From the NCBI GenBank assembly GCA_038064855.1, contig JBBTSE010000004.1:1-57962 (forward strand): a stretch of 57,962 bases of DNA, read 5' to 3'. Below are positions 50,757-57,962 of the stretch, one piece after another; position 1 is the stretch's first letter; each line of letters opens with the position of its first letter. The translations under genes and the position numbers were made by a program. The notes beneath the pieces are model-generated. The model searched no databases, was not told the origin of the DNA, and saw only the letters and a program-made list of their open reading frames with translations. The stretch comes from Patescibacteria group bacterium (lineage in GTDB: Bacteria; Patescibacteriota; Minisyncoccia; Ryanbacterales; GWA2-47-10b).

Positions 50757-51028
50757 AAGAGTACAAAGAAAGGCAGTATGAAGTCGGACAAGAATTAGAG
50801 GAACATACGAAGGCAGACGAAAACTATCATATTACCGCTTCTACTGTGTTTTCATTGGCTAATCGGGCTCTTGAGATATTCGAGAGTTCTGAACCACAAG
50901 AAAAACGACAGTTACTGGGATTTCTACTTCAGAACTGCCAGCTATCTGGCAAAAACCTTTTGTTTGACGTACGATCCCCCTTCGACACTATCCTCAAAAC
51001 CGCACATCACTCCTCAATGGGTGGCTAG
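50711..51028 (+). pseudogene. C-terminal remnant of a large serine recombinase
   Basis: The frame reads ITKDEYDKKLKEYKER, then ADENYHITASTVFSLANRALEIFESSEPQEKRQLL and GKNLLFDVRSPFDTILKT, the end of large serine integrases (coiled coil and C-terminal cap). The catalytic serine domain and DNA-binding zinc ribbon are missing. A TAG at 50693 closes the frame upstream. The reading frame runs into the 3' end of tRNA-His. Likely left by an old integrated element. Confidence 0.7.
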
Positions 51029-51092
51029 AGGGAATCGAACCCTCATCTCCGCTTCCACAGAGCGGCGCTCTAACCGCTGAGCTATAGCCACC
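51020..51092 (-). tRNA. tRNA-His(GTG)
   Basis: Anticodon stem CCGCT/AGCGG closes loop CTGTGGA, anticodon GTG. Discriminator C73 and an encoded G-1 opposite it fit tRNA-His identity. The recombinase remnant ends in its 3' end. Confidence 0.94.
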
Positions 51093-51114
51093 ATGATTAC
51101 CTCTCAAATCCTTG

Positions 51115-51198
51115 TGCGCGAGGGGAGACTCGAACTCCCACGGGATTGCTCCCACACGCCCCTCAAGCGTGCGTGTCTACCAGTTCCACCACCCGCGC
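51115..51198 (-). tRNA. tRNA-Leu(GAG)
   Basis: 84 nt with long variable arm; anticodon stem CACGC/GCGTG closes loop TTGAGGG, anticodon GAG; acceptor GCGCGGG/CTCGCGC. Confidence 0.93.
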
Positions 51199-51204
51199 AT
51201 GTAT

Positions 51205-51864
51205 TTATAACGTGACTCCGATTATAGCCAATGCCTTCTCGATTTTCAACCTCTTTCTTTTCAGACAAATAACTTCTTTTGAATGATACATTCTACGTAA
51301 TAATACGAGCGATTCTTGCTTTGCATACTTTAACTGATAAACACCTCCACCTCCACGATTAATATGACCTTTTAACTTGAGAACATTATATAACTTGCCC
51401 TGTAACCACATAGTATGCTTTTTACTAGCCGAAGCAAAAACTGTATAAAACATAAAACTCGAACGCCATCGCGGATCATAATAGGAATAAAAAGTGCCAT
51501 CTCCATCAAAACCTCCCCTCAAGAAATCAAAGAAATATTTATCGGGCATAAAAACTTCAGAGATTGTTTTTGATTTGTTTGGAGAAAGCCCGTGATCTAC
51601 AAGAAACCTATAAAACTGGACATCGCCGAACTGTACAAAATAATATTTTTTTATCTTACTTGAGCCACTACCTTTCTTAGAAATTTTATTTGTAAGTCCT
51701 AAACATTTTTTAAAATTGATTACTAAAACTAGATCTTTAGAAGTAAAACTCATATGTCTTTCATCTTTTGATAAATTACCATCTGTAACAAGTAGACCAA
51801 TCGCATAGGCAAACTCTGGCGACCATTTAATTTTTACTCTCCCCTTCGGTTTTACTCCTGCCAT
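51205..51864 (-). CDS. Free-standing LAGLIDADG homing endonuclease
   Basis: 219 residues with two LAGLIDADG-like helices: AYAIGLLVTDGNL (about 17-29) and DFLRGGFDGDGTFY (about 110-123), each with the catalytic acidic residue. It is not inserted in a protein or recognisable intron; it ends 6 bases from tRNA-Leu(GAG) and starts before rplS. AT-rich codon use points to transfer. ATG 51864 is chosen; 51900 has no extra conserved residues. A maturase or regulator role is possible. Confidence 0.82.
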   Translation of the reverse strand: MAGVKPKGRVKIKWSPEFAYAIGLLVTDGNLSKDERHMSFTSKDLVLVINFKKCLGLTNKISKKGSGSSKIKKYYFVQFGDVQFYRFLVDHGLSPNKSKTISEVFMPDKYFFDFLRGGFDGDGTFYSYYDPRWRSSFMFYTVFASASKKHTMWLQGKLYNVLKLKGHINRGGGGVYQLKYAKQESLVLLRRMYHSKEVICLKRKRLKIEKALAIIGVTL

Positions 51865-51924
51865 AACCTTATTGTACCTCAAGCTTATAGCGTATGCCAA
51901 TCATAAAAAATAAAATCGCCAAAC

Positions 51925-51952
51925 AAAAAGGAGGATATTACTCCTCCTTTTT
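51925..51952 (-). terminator. rplS terminator enclosing the stop codon
   Basis: Reverse strand AAAAAGGAGG, 8-base loop, CCTCCTTTTT, then GTTTGG. The TAA of rplS (51938-51940) lies in the loop. Confidence 0.8.
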
Positions 51953-52306
51953 GGCTTCTACCTTTTTCTCTTCTTTTGGCATCTCAAAGCGTACCTGGCG
52001 CATCTTCTTGCGCGTATCGCGCGCAGCCTTGTCGCGGATGTAGTAAAGTTTTGCACGGCGCACGCGGGTTGCGCGGCGTACGATCTCTACTTTTTCAATA
52101 TTTGGAGAATGCACAGGGAAAATACGCTCAACACCCACACCGGCTGACACTTTGCGTACCGTAAAGGTACCCTCGATGCCCTTGCCGTGTTTTTGAGCGA
52201 TGATAAGACCCTCGAATGTCTGGAGTCGAGACTTGTCCCCTTCTTTGATCTTCTGTACCACGCGAATAGTATCGCCTGGCTTCATGTCTACCTGTGCTGG
52301 CTTCAT
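51938..52306 (-). CDS. rplS: Ribosomal protein bL19
   Basis: 122 residues: [55 protein letters not shown] and [13 protein letters not shown], all bL19 signatures. The tail ([15 protein letters not shown]) is an acidic-basic extension. It sits at the 30S-50S interface. The start lies 19 bases after the RluA stop. Confidence 0.97.
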   Translation of the reverse strand: MKPAQVDMKPGDTIRVVQKIKEGDKSRLQTFEGLIIAQKHGKGIEGTFTVRKVSAGVGVERIFPVHSPNIEKVEIVRRATRVRRAKLYYIRDKAARDTRKKMRQVRFEMPKEEKKVEAKKEE

Positions 52307-52325
52307 AGAATCCCTTTATATCACA

Positions 52326-53024
52326 CTATTTTATGGCGCGCAACACTTTGAGCGCACCCTCAAGGTCTGTGGGCAATGACGAGATAAGCTCGAGTTTTTT
52401 ACCTGATGGCGCCTCAAATGTAAGTGAATGGGCATGCAAAAACTGACGCCCGAGACCTGTAGGACACATATAGCGCTTGCCACCATAAAGCTTGTCACAT
52501 GCCACCGGATACCCAATGTGTGCGAGGTGCGAGCGGATTTGGTGAGTACGCCCCGTCTTAGGGGAAGCCTCGACCAATGTATATTCGGGTAGGCGTTCGA
52601 GTACACGGTAGTGCGTGACGGCTTCGCGTGATCTCCCCTGCCCGCCGCCCACCACACGCTTTTGAAAATTTTTGGTCGAACGCGCAATCGGCTCGTCGAT
52701 AATGCCATTGTCATTTTGCATCACACCGATCACAAGCGTCTGATATTTTTTCTGGATACCGCTAGTTTGGAAAAGATTTTTTATATACAAAAAAGTCTTT
52801 TGATTTTTAGCGACCAACAACACACCCGACGTATCTTTGTCGAGCCGATGCACGATGCCAGGACGCTCAGAGTCTCCTACCTCTTTTACCTCGGGTCTAT
52901 TTACTAAGAGCCAATCGACGACCGTACCACTCGTATGTGTCGCATCATGATGTACGACAATACCCGCGGGTTTCGCTAGCGCGAGCATATCATCATCTTC
53001 ATATATAATTTCTAAAGCTTGCAT
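52326..53024 (-). CDS. RluA-family pseudouridine synthase (RluD-like)
   Basis: 232 residues: catalytic Asp in VHRLDKDTSGVLLVAKN (about 58-74), VEASPKTGRTHQIRSHLAHIGYPVACDKLYGG, GRQFLHAHSLTFEAPSG. The N-terminal S4 domain found in RluD is absent (the protein starts in the catalytic domain), closer to RluA. It makes pseudouridines in rRNA or tRNA. Cotranscribed with rplS. Confidence 0.93.
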   Translation of the reverse strand: MQALEIIYEDDDMLALAKPAGIVVHHDATHTSGTVVDWLLVNRPEVKEVGDSERPGIVHRLDKDTSGVLLVAKNQKTFLYIKNLFQTSGIQKKYQTLVIGVMQNDNGIIDEPIARSTKNFQKRVVGGGQGRSREAVTHYRVLERLPEYTLVEASPKTGRTHQIRSHLAHIGYPVACDKLYGGKRYMCPTGLGRQFLHAHSLTFEAPSGKKLELISSLPTDLEGALKVLRAIK

Positions 53025-53061
53025 ACTTATATGTTAGCTAACAATGATCGCTTCATAATTA

Positions 53062-53089
53062 TTGACAATTGAAAAATATATGCTATTCT
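53062..53089 (+). promoter_or_regulatory. Promoter of the 53144 gene
   Basis: Perfect TTGACA (53062-53067), 16 bases, TATTCT (53084-53089). The leader has a TTTCGGA/TCCGAAA hairpin (53099-53121), then GAAGGAGAG before ATG 53144. Confidence 0.7.
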
Positions 53090-53143
53090 CTCTAAGGATT
53101 TCGGAGGGCAGTCTTCCGAAAAAGTGCATGAAGGAGAGAAGAT

Positions 53144-53818
53144 ATGCGAAGATTCTTGACATTGGTATGCGCGCTTGCGTTCATCGCAGCAGCACGCACC
53201 CCGGCCACTGCTACGGTGGTGGTGGTGGATAACCAGGTAGTCGCCACCGAGGCGACACCAGAGGCGGCCATCGATGCTGCAAACGAGGCCTCCGAGGAGA
53301 AGTTCGCGGGCTTCGGCTTCGCGCCCGCCCTCATCGGATCGTTCGACATCGGGTCGCATGAGCGCGTCGATACCGCGGAGATCGTGGGAGATCCCAAGGT
53401 CGTACGCGTCACGAAGGACAACAACGTGAACGTCGGGTTCGGCCTCGAGAGCCACTACATGTTCCTACCGCCAGCCCGCTTCCTGGGCATTCCTCAGCTC
53501 ATGGAAGGCAAGTGGGGCGTTGGACCCTATGTGAGTGTGACTCTCGGGTCCAACGACATCATCGACACCGTGGGAGCGGGATTCGTACTCGGACTTCGAC
53601 GGGATGCCTTCTTCGATGTCGCGACCGATGCCGCGCGTACCAACGGCGACAGCTTCAACATCGGAGTCGGTATCGCGATCGACCCCGATGCAAAAGTTCT
53701 TGGAGCCGGCTTCAACTCCAACCAGCCGCCGCCCGCAGGTGAAGATCAAGTCCGCTTCCGCACCACCAGCCAAGTAGGCTGTCAAGTATTCTTCTCTTAC
53801 CAGTTCAACGTTCTCTGA
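53144..53818 (+). CDS. Secreted beta-rich protein of unknown function
   Basis: 224 residues: signal peptide MRRFLTLVCALAFIAAARTPATA, an Ala/Glu-rich stretch (30-52), then alternating beta strands (FAGFGFAPALIGSFDIG, NVNVGFGLESHYMF, VGPYVSVTLGSNDIID, GFVLGLRRDAFFDV, FNIGVGIAI) and the end FFSYQFNVL. This looks like a small beta-barrel or lipocalin-like domain with an aromatic-rich C-terminal strand, unexpected where no outer membrane is known. GC-rich codons and GAAGGAG ribosome binding site. No family recognised. Confidence 0.65.
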   Translation: MRRFLTLVCALAFIAAARTPATATVVVVDNQVVATEATPEAAIDAANEASEEKFAGFGFAPALIGSFDIGSHERVDTAEIVGDPKVVRVTKDNNVNVGFGLESHYMFLPPARFLGIPQLMEGKWGVGPYVSVTLGSNDIIDTVGAGFVLGLRRDAFFDVATDAARTNGDSFNIGVGIAIDPDAKVLGAGFNSNQPPPAGEDQVRFRTTSQVGCQVFFSYQFNVL

Positions 53819-53838
53819 ACCAGCCGGGGAACCGGCAA

Positions 53839-53870
53839 GCTCTACACCATTAAGGTGTAGAGCATTTTAT
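53839..53870 (+). terminator. Terminator of the 53144 gene
   Basis: GCTCTACACC ATTAA GGTGTAGAGC, a 10-bp perfect stem, then ATTTTATTTTG. It reaches the convergent HIT stop. Confidence 0.85.
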
Positions 53871-54280
53871 TTTGTAGACCTTATCTTCTCAGCTATTACT
53901 TTTATATCTTCCGTTGGAATATTTGAGACTACCGACTGCACCGAATGGCCGCCATCGCCCGCCCAGCGTGGCATGATATGAAAATGCATATGATCAACCT
54001 CTTGGCCTGATACACGCCCGTGATTCATGCCGAGAGTGAACGCATCGGGCCCCAGCGCGCGCTTGACCATGCCAACCACTTTTTGCACTCCTTCAAAAAA
54101 AGGGCCAACTTGTTCGCGCGGCAAATCAAGCAAAGTTTCTGCGTGTGTTTTAGGGATCACCATCGTATGCCCTGGTGTGCGCGGATGAATATCAAGAAAC
54201 GCAAAGACCATATCATCTTCGTATACCTTGTCAGCAGGAATATCACCTTTGACGATTTTGCAAAAAAGACAGATATCCAT
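53867..54280 (-). CDS. HIT-family nucleotide hydrolase/transferase
   Basis: 137 residues. It starts MDICLFCKIVKGDIPADKVYEDD with an HIT-type CxxC-like start (CLFC), VFAFLDIHPRTPGHTMVIPKTHAETLLDL, and the histidine triad DHMHFHIMPRW. HINT/Fhit-like enzymes act on nucleoside phosphoramidates or dinucleotides. ATG 54280 lies 4 bases after the Clp-like stop. Confidence 0.93.
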   Translation of the reverse strand: MDICLFCKIVKGDIPADKVYEDDMVFAFLDIHPRTPGHTMVIPKTHAETLLDLPREQVGPFFEGVQKVVGMVKRALGPDAFTLGMNHGRVSGQEVDHMHFHIMPRWAGDGGHSVQSVVSNIPTEDIKVIAEKIRSTK

Positions 54281-54284
54281 ATAT

Positions 54285-56702
54285 CTATAATGCAGCAATA
54301 TCCTCGCTTGTAAACCGAAATGTATCGCCGCGTTTGAGCTTGCCTTCCAAAATCTTTTTGGCGATTACTTGCTCTACCTTATCAGCGACCGCACGGCGCA
54401 TGGGGCGCGCGCCAAAGGTTGGATCGTACCCAATCTCGACCACACGGGCCGCGAGTTCGAGCGTGGGTTCAAAAATAATTTCTTGTTTTTGTAACCTTTT
54501 CATTAAGTCTTGTAACAACAACATTGCCACTTCGGTAAGCTCGGATTTATCGAGTGGGCGGTAGACAATGATCGCATCGAAGCGGTTTAAAAGCTCGGGT
54601 GAAAAAATACGCTCACGGCGAATCGCATCAATCACACGCCCCTCAATATCCGCAAGCTCTTTACCTTCTTTGAGTAAATCCCAAATAATATTGGCGCCTG
54701 CGTTTGATGTGGCGATGATCATCGTCTCGCGCGCTGACACGCGCTTGCCAGCACCATCAGAGAACAACCCTTCGTCGAGAATTTGTAAAAAAAGATTGTG
54801 AACTTCTTTAGACGCTTTCTCAAACTCGTCGAAGAGCAAGAGTGAAAACGGTTTTTCGCGCAGGCGTGATGTTAAAATGCCCGGATCATGCGCGTCGCGC
54901 GAACCGATAAGTTTTTCGATGCCGTCAGTACCCTGATATTCCGACATATCAAATCGAAACATCGCATCCTCTTCTCCAAAATACGTAAATGCCAATGCTT
55001 TTGCGGTCTCAGTCTTACCCACACCTGTGGGCCCTAAAAAGAGAAATGATCCTACAGGTCGCGTACTTGCACGCAGACCCGAGCGCGCCCTGCGCAGCGC
55101 ATCAGCTACCGCGCGCACTGCCCGCGACTGCCCGATCACGCGCGCGCCGATGAGCTCTTCGAGATGTAAAAGCTTTGAACGCTCTTCGGGCTCGGCAATA
55201 GTCGTCGGTATATGAGTCTTTTTCTCTACTACCGTGTCGATATCAGAAGGCATGATGACGATGCGGTCAGCTGGTACTGAAGATGCCGCTTGCTCTAAAA
55301 GATCAATAGCTTTCTCGGGCATGGCGCCCGTCGTGATAAACCTATCGGCAAGCTCATGGGCGCGTAAAAGTGCAGGATAGGTAAAAAACTTGCCTGTATG
55401 CGGTTCGATAGCGCCGAGTGCGTCTTGCAACATACCAAGTGTGCGCTCGCGCGTTGGCTCTTCGAGTGTTACTTTCTCAAAAAGTTTCATTATCTTGCCG
55501 TTAGGTTCGAGGTCGCGATGAAATGAATCCGTATCGGAGAGCGCCACTACCTGTATCGCCGAACCTGCCATATATGGCTCGAGGAGTGAGACGGCGTCCA
55601 CGCCAAGCTCACTGGCTGACGCAATAAAGCTTGGAAAGTTTTCAATAACCAAAAGAATATTACCTGCCCCCGTCGCTTCGTTAAACATTTGGATCATGAG
55701 CCCTTCAAAGGCGCCCTTGACCTGTGCCGATGCCACGACCGACGAGCTGTCAAAAAATACCACTCGTTTGTGTTCGAGCGCCGGATGCGCGCGACCCGTG
55801 CGGATCCATTCGGTAAGTCCTTCGAGTACTGCGTGCTTACCTGAACCTTCTTCCCCTACCAACAGCACATTGGCCTGCGAATTGCGCGCGAGCACTTCTT
55901 CGATGCGTTCTATCTCATCTTTGCGAGCTTCTCTGGCAAAATGCGTCGTCGCATATGAAAGATCGTGCGAATACTGGTTAAGCGTCCAGGTATACCCAAA
56001 GCCCAAATCTTTTCCGATGCCGGGTATGCGCGAGAGTCGTGCTCTCATCCACCAACGCGTATGGGCGTACTCTTCTTCAAATTCTGCTTCTACCCACAAT
56101 GCCGCTCCCTCCAAATCTTCACGCTTGACTTCGTGTGCGAATAAAAATTCGGCAAATGCTTTATCAGCATCAATCGCAAAAGTCAGCACGCGCGCGACAG
56201 TCAGCATTTGCTCTTTGTCCGCGATCGCCTCGATTGTCACCTGTGGCGCATCCGTGGTGGGATATGCTTTGAACCAAGCATCAAAATCGCCACGCGCGAT
56301 ACCAAGACGAAAGAGCAAAAGATGAAACGCGTCGGTACCCGCGAGCGCACGCCACCATTCACGAAATGAAAGTTTGTCATCGGGCCCGCGTGGCATGAGC
56401 GCCCAGAGGCGCAGTATCTCGGAGGACACCGCTATGCGCCCCGACCCTACGGTAACCATCTCGCGTACCAGCGCGCTGCGATAATAAAACTCGAGAAACC
56501 CAAAAAAGAAAAAGAATGAAAATGCGATGAGCCCCGCACCCGCCGCCTTGTCGATATGAGGGATGCTGACGGACAATAGGTTTGCTGCTACAAAAAATCC
56601 GACACCCACGATACCGACAAACAAAAATATTTTGACCAGCATCCCCCGTGCGCCTGTCGAGAGCGTCTGCTCAATACACAAAATATGTCTGCGCGGAATC
56701 AT
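54285..56702 (-). CDS. Membrane-anchored Clp-type double AAA+ ATPase
   Basis: 805 residues. Two N-terminal helices (about 21-45 and 55-75), then a Clp-N-like region, a first AAA module (about 280-480) and a second (about 510-800). AAA-2 is intact: GPTGVGKTETAKALA, LLLFDEFEKA, IIATSNAGAN, ELLNRFDAIIV and the D2-small end FGARPMRRAV. AAA-1 has Walker A GEEGSGKHAV (His in place of Thr) and Walker B LLVIENF (no DE), so it may not hydrolyse ATP. There is no IGF/L ClpP-binding loop. ATG 56702 is one base after the upstream stop. Confidence 0.85.
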   Translation of the reverse strand: MIPRRHILCIEQTLSTGARGMLVKIFLFVGIVGVGFFVAANLLSVSIPHIDKAAGAGLIAFSFFFFFGFLEFYYRSALVREMVTVGSGRIAVSSEILRLWALMPRGPDDKLSFREWWRALAGTDAFHLLLFRLGIARGDFDAWFKAYPTTDAPQVTIEAIADKEQMLTVARVLTFAIDADKAFAEFLFAHEVKREDLEGAALWVEAEFEEEYAHTRWWMRARLSRIPGIGKDLGFGYTWTLNQYSHDLSYATTHFAREARKDEIERIEEVLARNSQANVLLVGEEGSGKHAVLEGLTEWIRTGRAHPALEHKRVVFFDSSSVVASAQVKGAFEGLMIQMFNEATGAGNILLVIENFPSFIASASELGVDAVSLLEPYMAGSAIQVVALSDTDSFHRDLEPNGKIMKLFEKVTLEEPTRERTLGMLQDALGAIEPHTGKFFTYPALLRAHELADRFITTGAMPEKAIDLLEQAASSVPADRIVIMPSDIDTVVEKKTHIPTTIAEPEERSKLLHLEELIGARVIGQSRAVRAVADALRRARSGLRASTRPVGSFLFLGPTGVGKTETAKALAFTYFGEEDAMFRFDMSEYQGTDGIEKLIGSRDAHDPGILTSRLREKPFSLLLFDEFEKASKEVHNLFLQILDEGLFSDGAGKRVSARETMIIATSNAGANIIWDLLKEGKELADIEGRVIDAIRRERIFSPELLNRFDAIIVYRPLDKSELTEVAMLLLQDLMKRLQKQEIIFEPTLELAARVVEIGYDPTFGARPMRRAVADKVEQVIAKKILEGKLKRGDTFRFTSEDIAAL

Positions 56703-56703
56703 A

Positions 56704-57093
56704 TCAGAAAACGATTATCCATATACCACTAAGGAAAAGTGCGGGGATCACTATTGGGCTCAATAGCGCGGTGCACAAAATACAGAAACCAATAGCAAAC
56801 GCTACAACCTGTACTACAAGACCCGCGCTGATAAATACCAATCGTACCAACGCGCCCACAAAACGCATCAAGATATTGATCGCGAACACTTCAAAAATAT
56901 CCTCGAGATCAAATCCTTGTTTTTTACGCTCGCGCATGCGGTGAAATGGTGAGAATAGACTACGAGCAAGCTCGGGTACCGAAAAAAAGTGCAATAAAAA
57001 CCAATGCACATTCATCCACGCCTCAAGCATCAGTACAAGTCCTGCCTCGTACTGCCACCAAAGATATTCCCCCACGACCAGGGCGCTATTCAT
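56704..57093 (-). CDS. Membrane protein upstream of the Clp-like gene
   Basis: 129 residues: WWQYEAGLVLMLEAWMNVHWFLLHFFSVPELARSLFSPFHRMRERK, then a charged stretch and two long helices (about 70-92 and 97-125). No family recognised. The TGA-T-ATG junction couples it to the membrane-anchored Clp gene, suggesting one complex. Confidence 0.7.
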   Translation of the reverse strand: MNSALVVGEYLWWQYEAGLVLMLEAWMNVHWFLLHFFSVPELARSLFSPFHRMRERKKQGFDLEDIFEVFAINILMRFVGALVRLVFISAGLVVQVVAFAIGFCILCTALLSPIVIPALFLSGIWIIVF

Positions 57094-57105
57094 GCGTTTA
57101 GTATA

Positions 57106-57858
57106 TCACGCACCAAACCTGCGTTCACGGCTCTGAAAGTCTTTTATAGCGCCCTCAAAATCATCCGGCGTAAAATCAGGCCAAAGTTTTTCGGTAAAGT
57201 GTAGCTGCGCATCCGCTGTATCCCACATCATAAAACCGGCTGACAGGTGTGGGTCGCCCCCCGTGCGAACAACGAGATCTACCGGAGGCAAGTCGCGCGT
57301 CCACAAATAATCTTTGGGAGAAGTAAATGGTTTGCCCGAACTCATCGCCGCCTCAAACGCGCGTGTCATCTCAGTCTTGCCGTCATAACACAGCATCAAA
57401 TTCATAATATGCTGTTTGCGATCCTTGGTCTCTTCTATAAGTCGCTCGCCAGTTTCTACTAAACTTTTTGGAAAAAGAGTCCGCCACTCACCAACGATTG
57501 ATATGCGCACATCATGTTCTTTGAGTCGTGGGTTTTTGAGCGCGTCTAATAAAGCTTTTGAGAAAGCTTTGAGTAAAAATTCCACTTCGGCTGCCGGGCG
57601 TTTTTTGATATTGTCGACACTCATTCCCCAAAAGGACACGCAAAAAATATTGAGATCAAGTGCACGATCAATAACTTTTTCGTATGCGGTGATACCTTCT
57701 TTGTGTCCAAGCCATGGGAAGAGGCCTTTCCCTTTCGCCCACCTGCGGTTGCCGTCAGGAATAATGGCCACATGCCCTACGGAGTAATCTTGCATGATGT
57801 TCTCTAGTATAGCCATAGAACGCCCTTGAGGGAAGATTTGGCTAGGGACTTTCCGCAT
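57106..57858 (-). CDS. uppS: Undecaprenyl diphosphate synthase (cis-prenyltransferase)
   Basis: 250 residues. HVAIIPDGNRRWAKGKG (catalytic Asp, about 29-45), SMSVDNIKKRP-like helix, and VDLVVRTGGDPHLSAGFMMWDTADAQLHFTEKLWPDF with the RTGG and the metal-binding Glu/Asp. It makes the C55 lipid carrier for wall and glycan synthesis. ATG 57858 is kept: TATCAT lies 10 bases upstream, but 57816 is also possible. Confidence 0.94.
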   Translation of the reverse strand: MRKVPSQIFPQGRSMAILENIMQDYSVGHVAIIPDGNRRWAKGKGLFPWLGHKEGITAYEKVIDRALDLNIFCVSFWGMSVDNIKKRPAAEVEFLLKAFSKALLDALKNPRLKEHDVRISIVGEWRTLFPKSLVETGERLIEETKDRKQHIMNLMLCYDGKTEMTRAFEAAMSSGKPFTSPKDYLWTRDLPPVDLVVRTGGDPHLSAGFMMWDTADAQLHFTEKLWPDFTPDDFEGAIKDFQSRERRFGA

Positions 57859-57891
57859 AAGGGTAAAAATGATACGATGACCGCGTCATAT

Positions 57892-57962
57892 GGCCCTATC
57901 GTCTAATGGTTAGGACAGCGCTCTTTCAAGGCGTAAATACGGGTTCGATTCCCGTTGGGGCC
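57892..57962 (+). tRNA. tRNA-Glu(TTC)
   Basis: Acceptor GGCCCTA/TGGGGCC, loop CTTTCAA with anticodon TTC, T-arm GGGTTCGATTCCC. The discriminator base lies just beyond the window edge. It is divergent from uppS. Confidence 0.92.

Noticed and set aside
1-57962. UGA recoded to Gly or Trp, as in some CPR lineages
   Set aside because: TGA ends several genes at the expected place (49171, 53818, 26396) and no conserved protein needs read-through.
1-57962. CRISPR array or complete IS element
   Set aside because: No regularly spaced repeats were seen, and no transposase or flanking inverted repeats could be recognised.

Overview
The window reads as a chromosomal segment of a Patescibacteria (CPR) bacterium, probably Parcubacteria-like. 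This is inferred from the style of the genes: an initiation factor 2 without its N-terminal extension, a shortened Mfd, a membrane-anchored Clp-type AAA+ protein, several VirB2/T4SS-type pilin-like proteins in tandem, many small one- or two-helix membrane proteins, and very few biosynthetic genes. TGA is used as an ordinary stop codon (for example at 49171 and 53818), so the genetic code looks standard. No rRNA operon or CRISPR array was seen. Twelve tRNA genes (one cut by the left edge, one missing only its last base at the right edge) and the RNase P RNA are present.

Layout. 1-6.6 kb: two tRNAs, a DivIC/FtsB-like gene, a tiny divergent membrane ORF, and a leftward envelope/translation block (ligase-TPR, murJ, lepA). 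6.6-10.5 kb: a MerR-like mini-regulator, rnpB with a clear promoter, a cobO/membrane protein/Asp-box operon behind an unusual hairpin array, and pyrB. 10.6-18.6 kb: a B12-dependent ribonucleotide reductase and the leftward lepB-hisS-rpsU-yqeY-ftsA-ftsZ run. 18.6-21.4 kb: pth, a shortened mfd and a small membrane protein. 21.4-31.1 kb: rpsA leftward; then rightward a degenerate MBL protein, a small TM protein, gyrA, a methyltransferase, an orphan solute-binding protein and six pilin-like genes. The first two pilin-like genes are fused to peptidoglycan-hydrolase modules and share a perfect 427-bp repeat. 31.1-36 kb: a GT-C glycosyltransferase, four tRNAs and a five-gene run ending infB-rbfA. 36-49 kb: an ECF sigma factor, an MFP-ABC exporter operon, htrA, VIT1, glutaredoxin, nth, a 3D-domain protein, mscL and many small unknowns. 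49.2-51.9 kb: an AT-richer accessory patch (DUF3800, an unknown ORF, a serine-recombinase remnant, a LAGLIDADG endonuclease) around tRNA-His and tRNA-Leu. 52-58 kb: rplS, rluD-like, a beta-rich secreted protein, HIT, the Clp-like protein and uppS.

How it fits together. Division and wall genes (ftsA, ftsZ, divIC-like, murJ, uppS, ligase) and translation genes dominate. CobO would make the adenosylcobalamin that NrdJ needs, and the glutaredoxin could feed it electrons. The pilin/hydrolase cluster looks like a surface machine that could act on peptidoglycan, its own or a host's. Many promoters put the -10 box 6-8 bases before the start codon, implying leaderless mRNAs. A minority of genes, mostly secreted or unknown, instead carry strong GGAGG ribosome binding sites.
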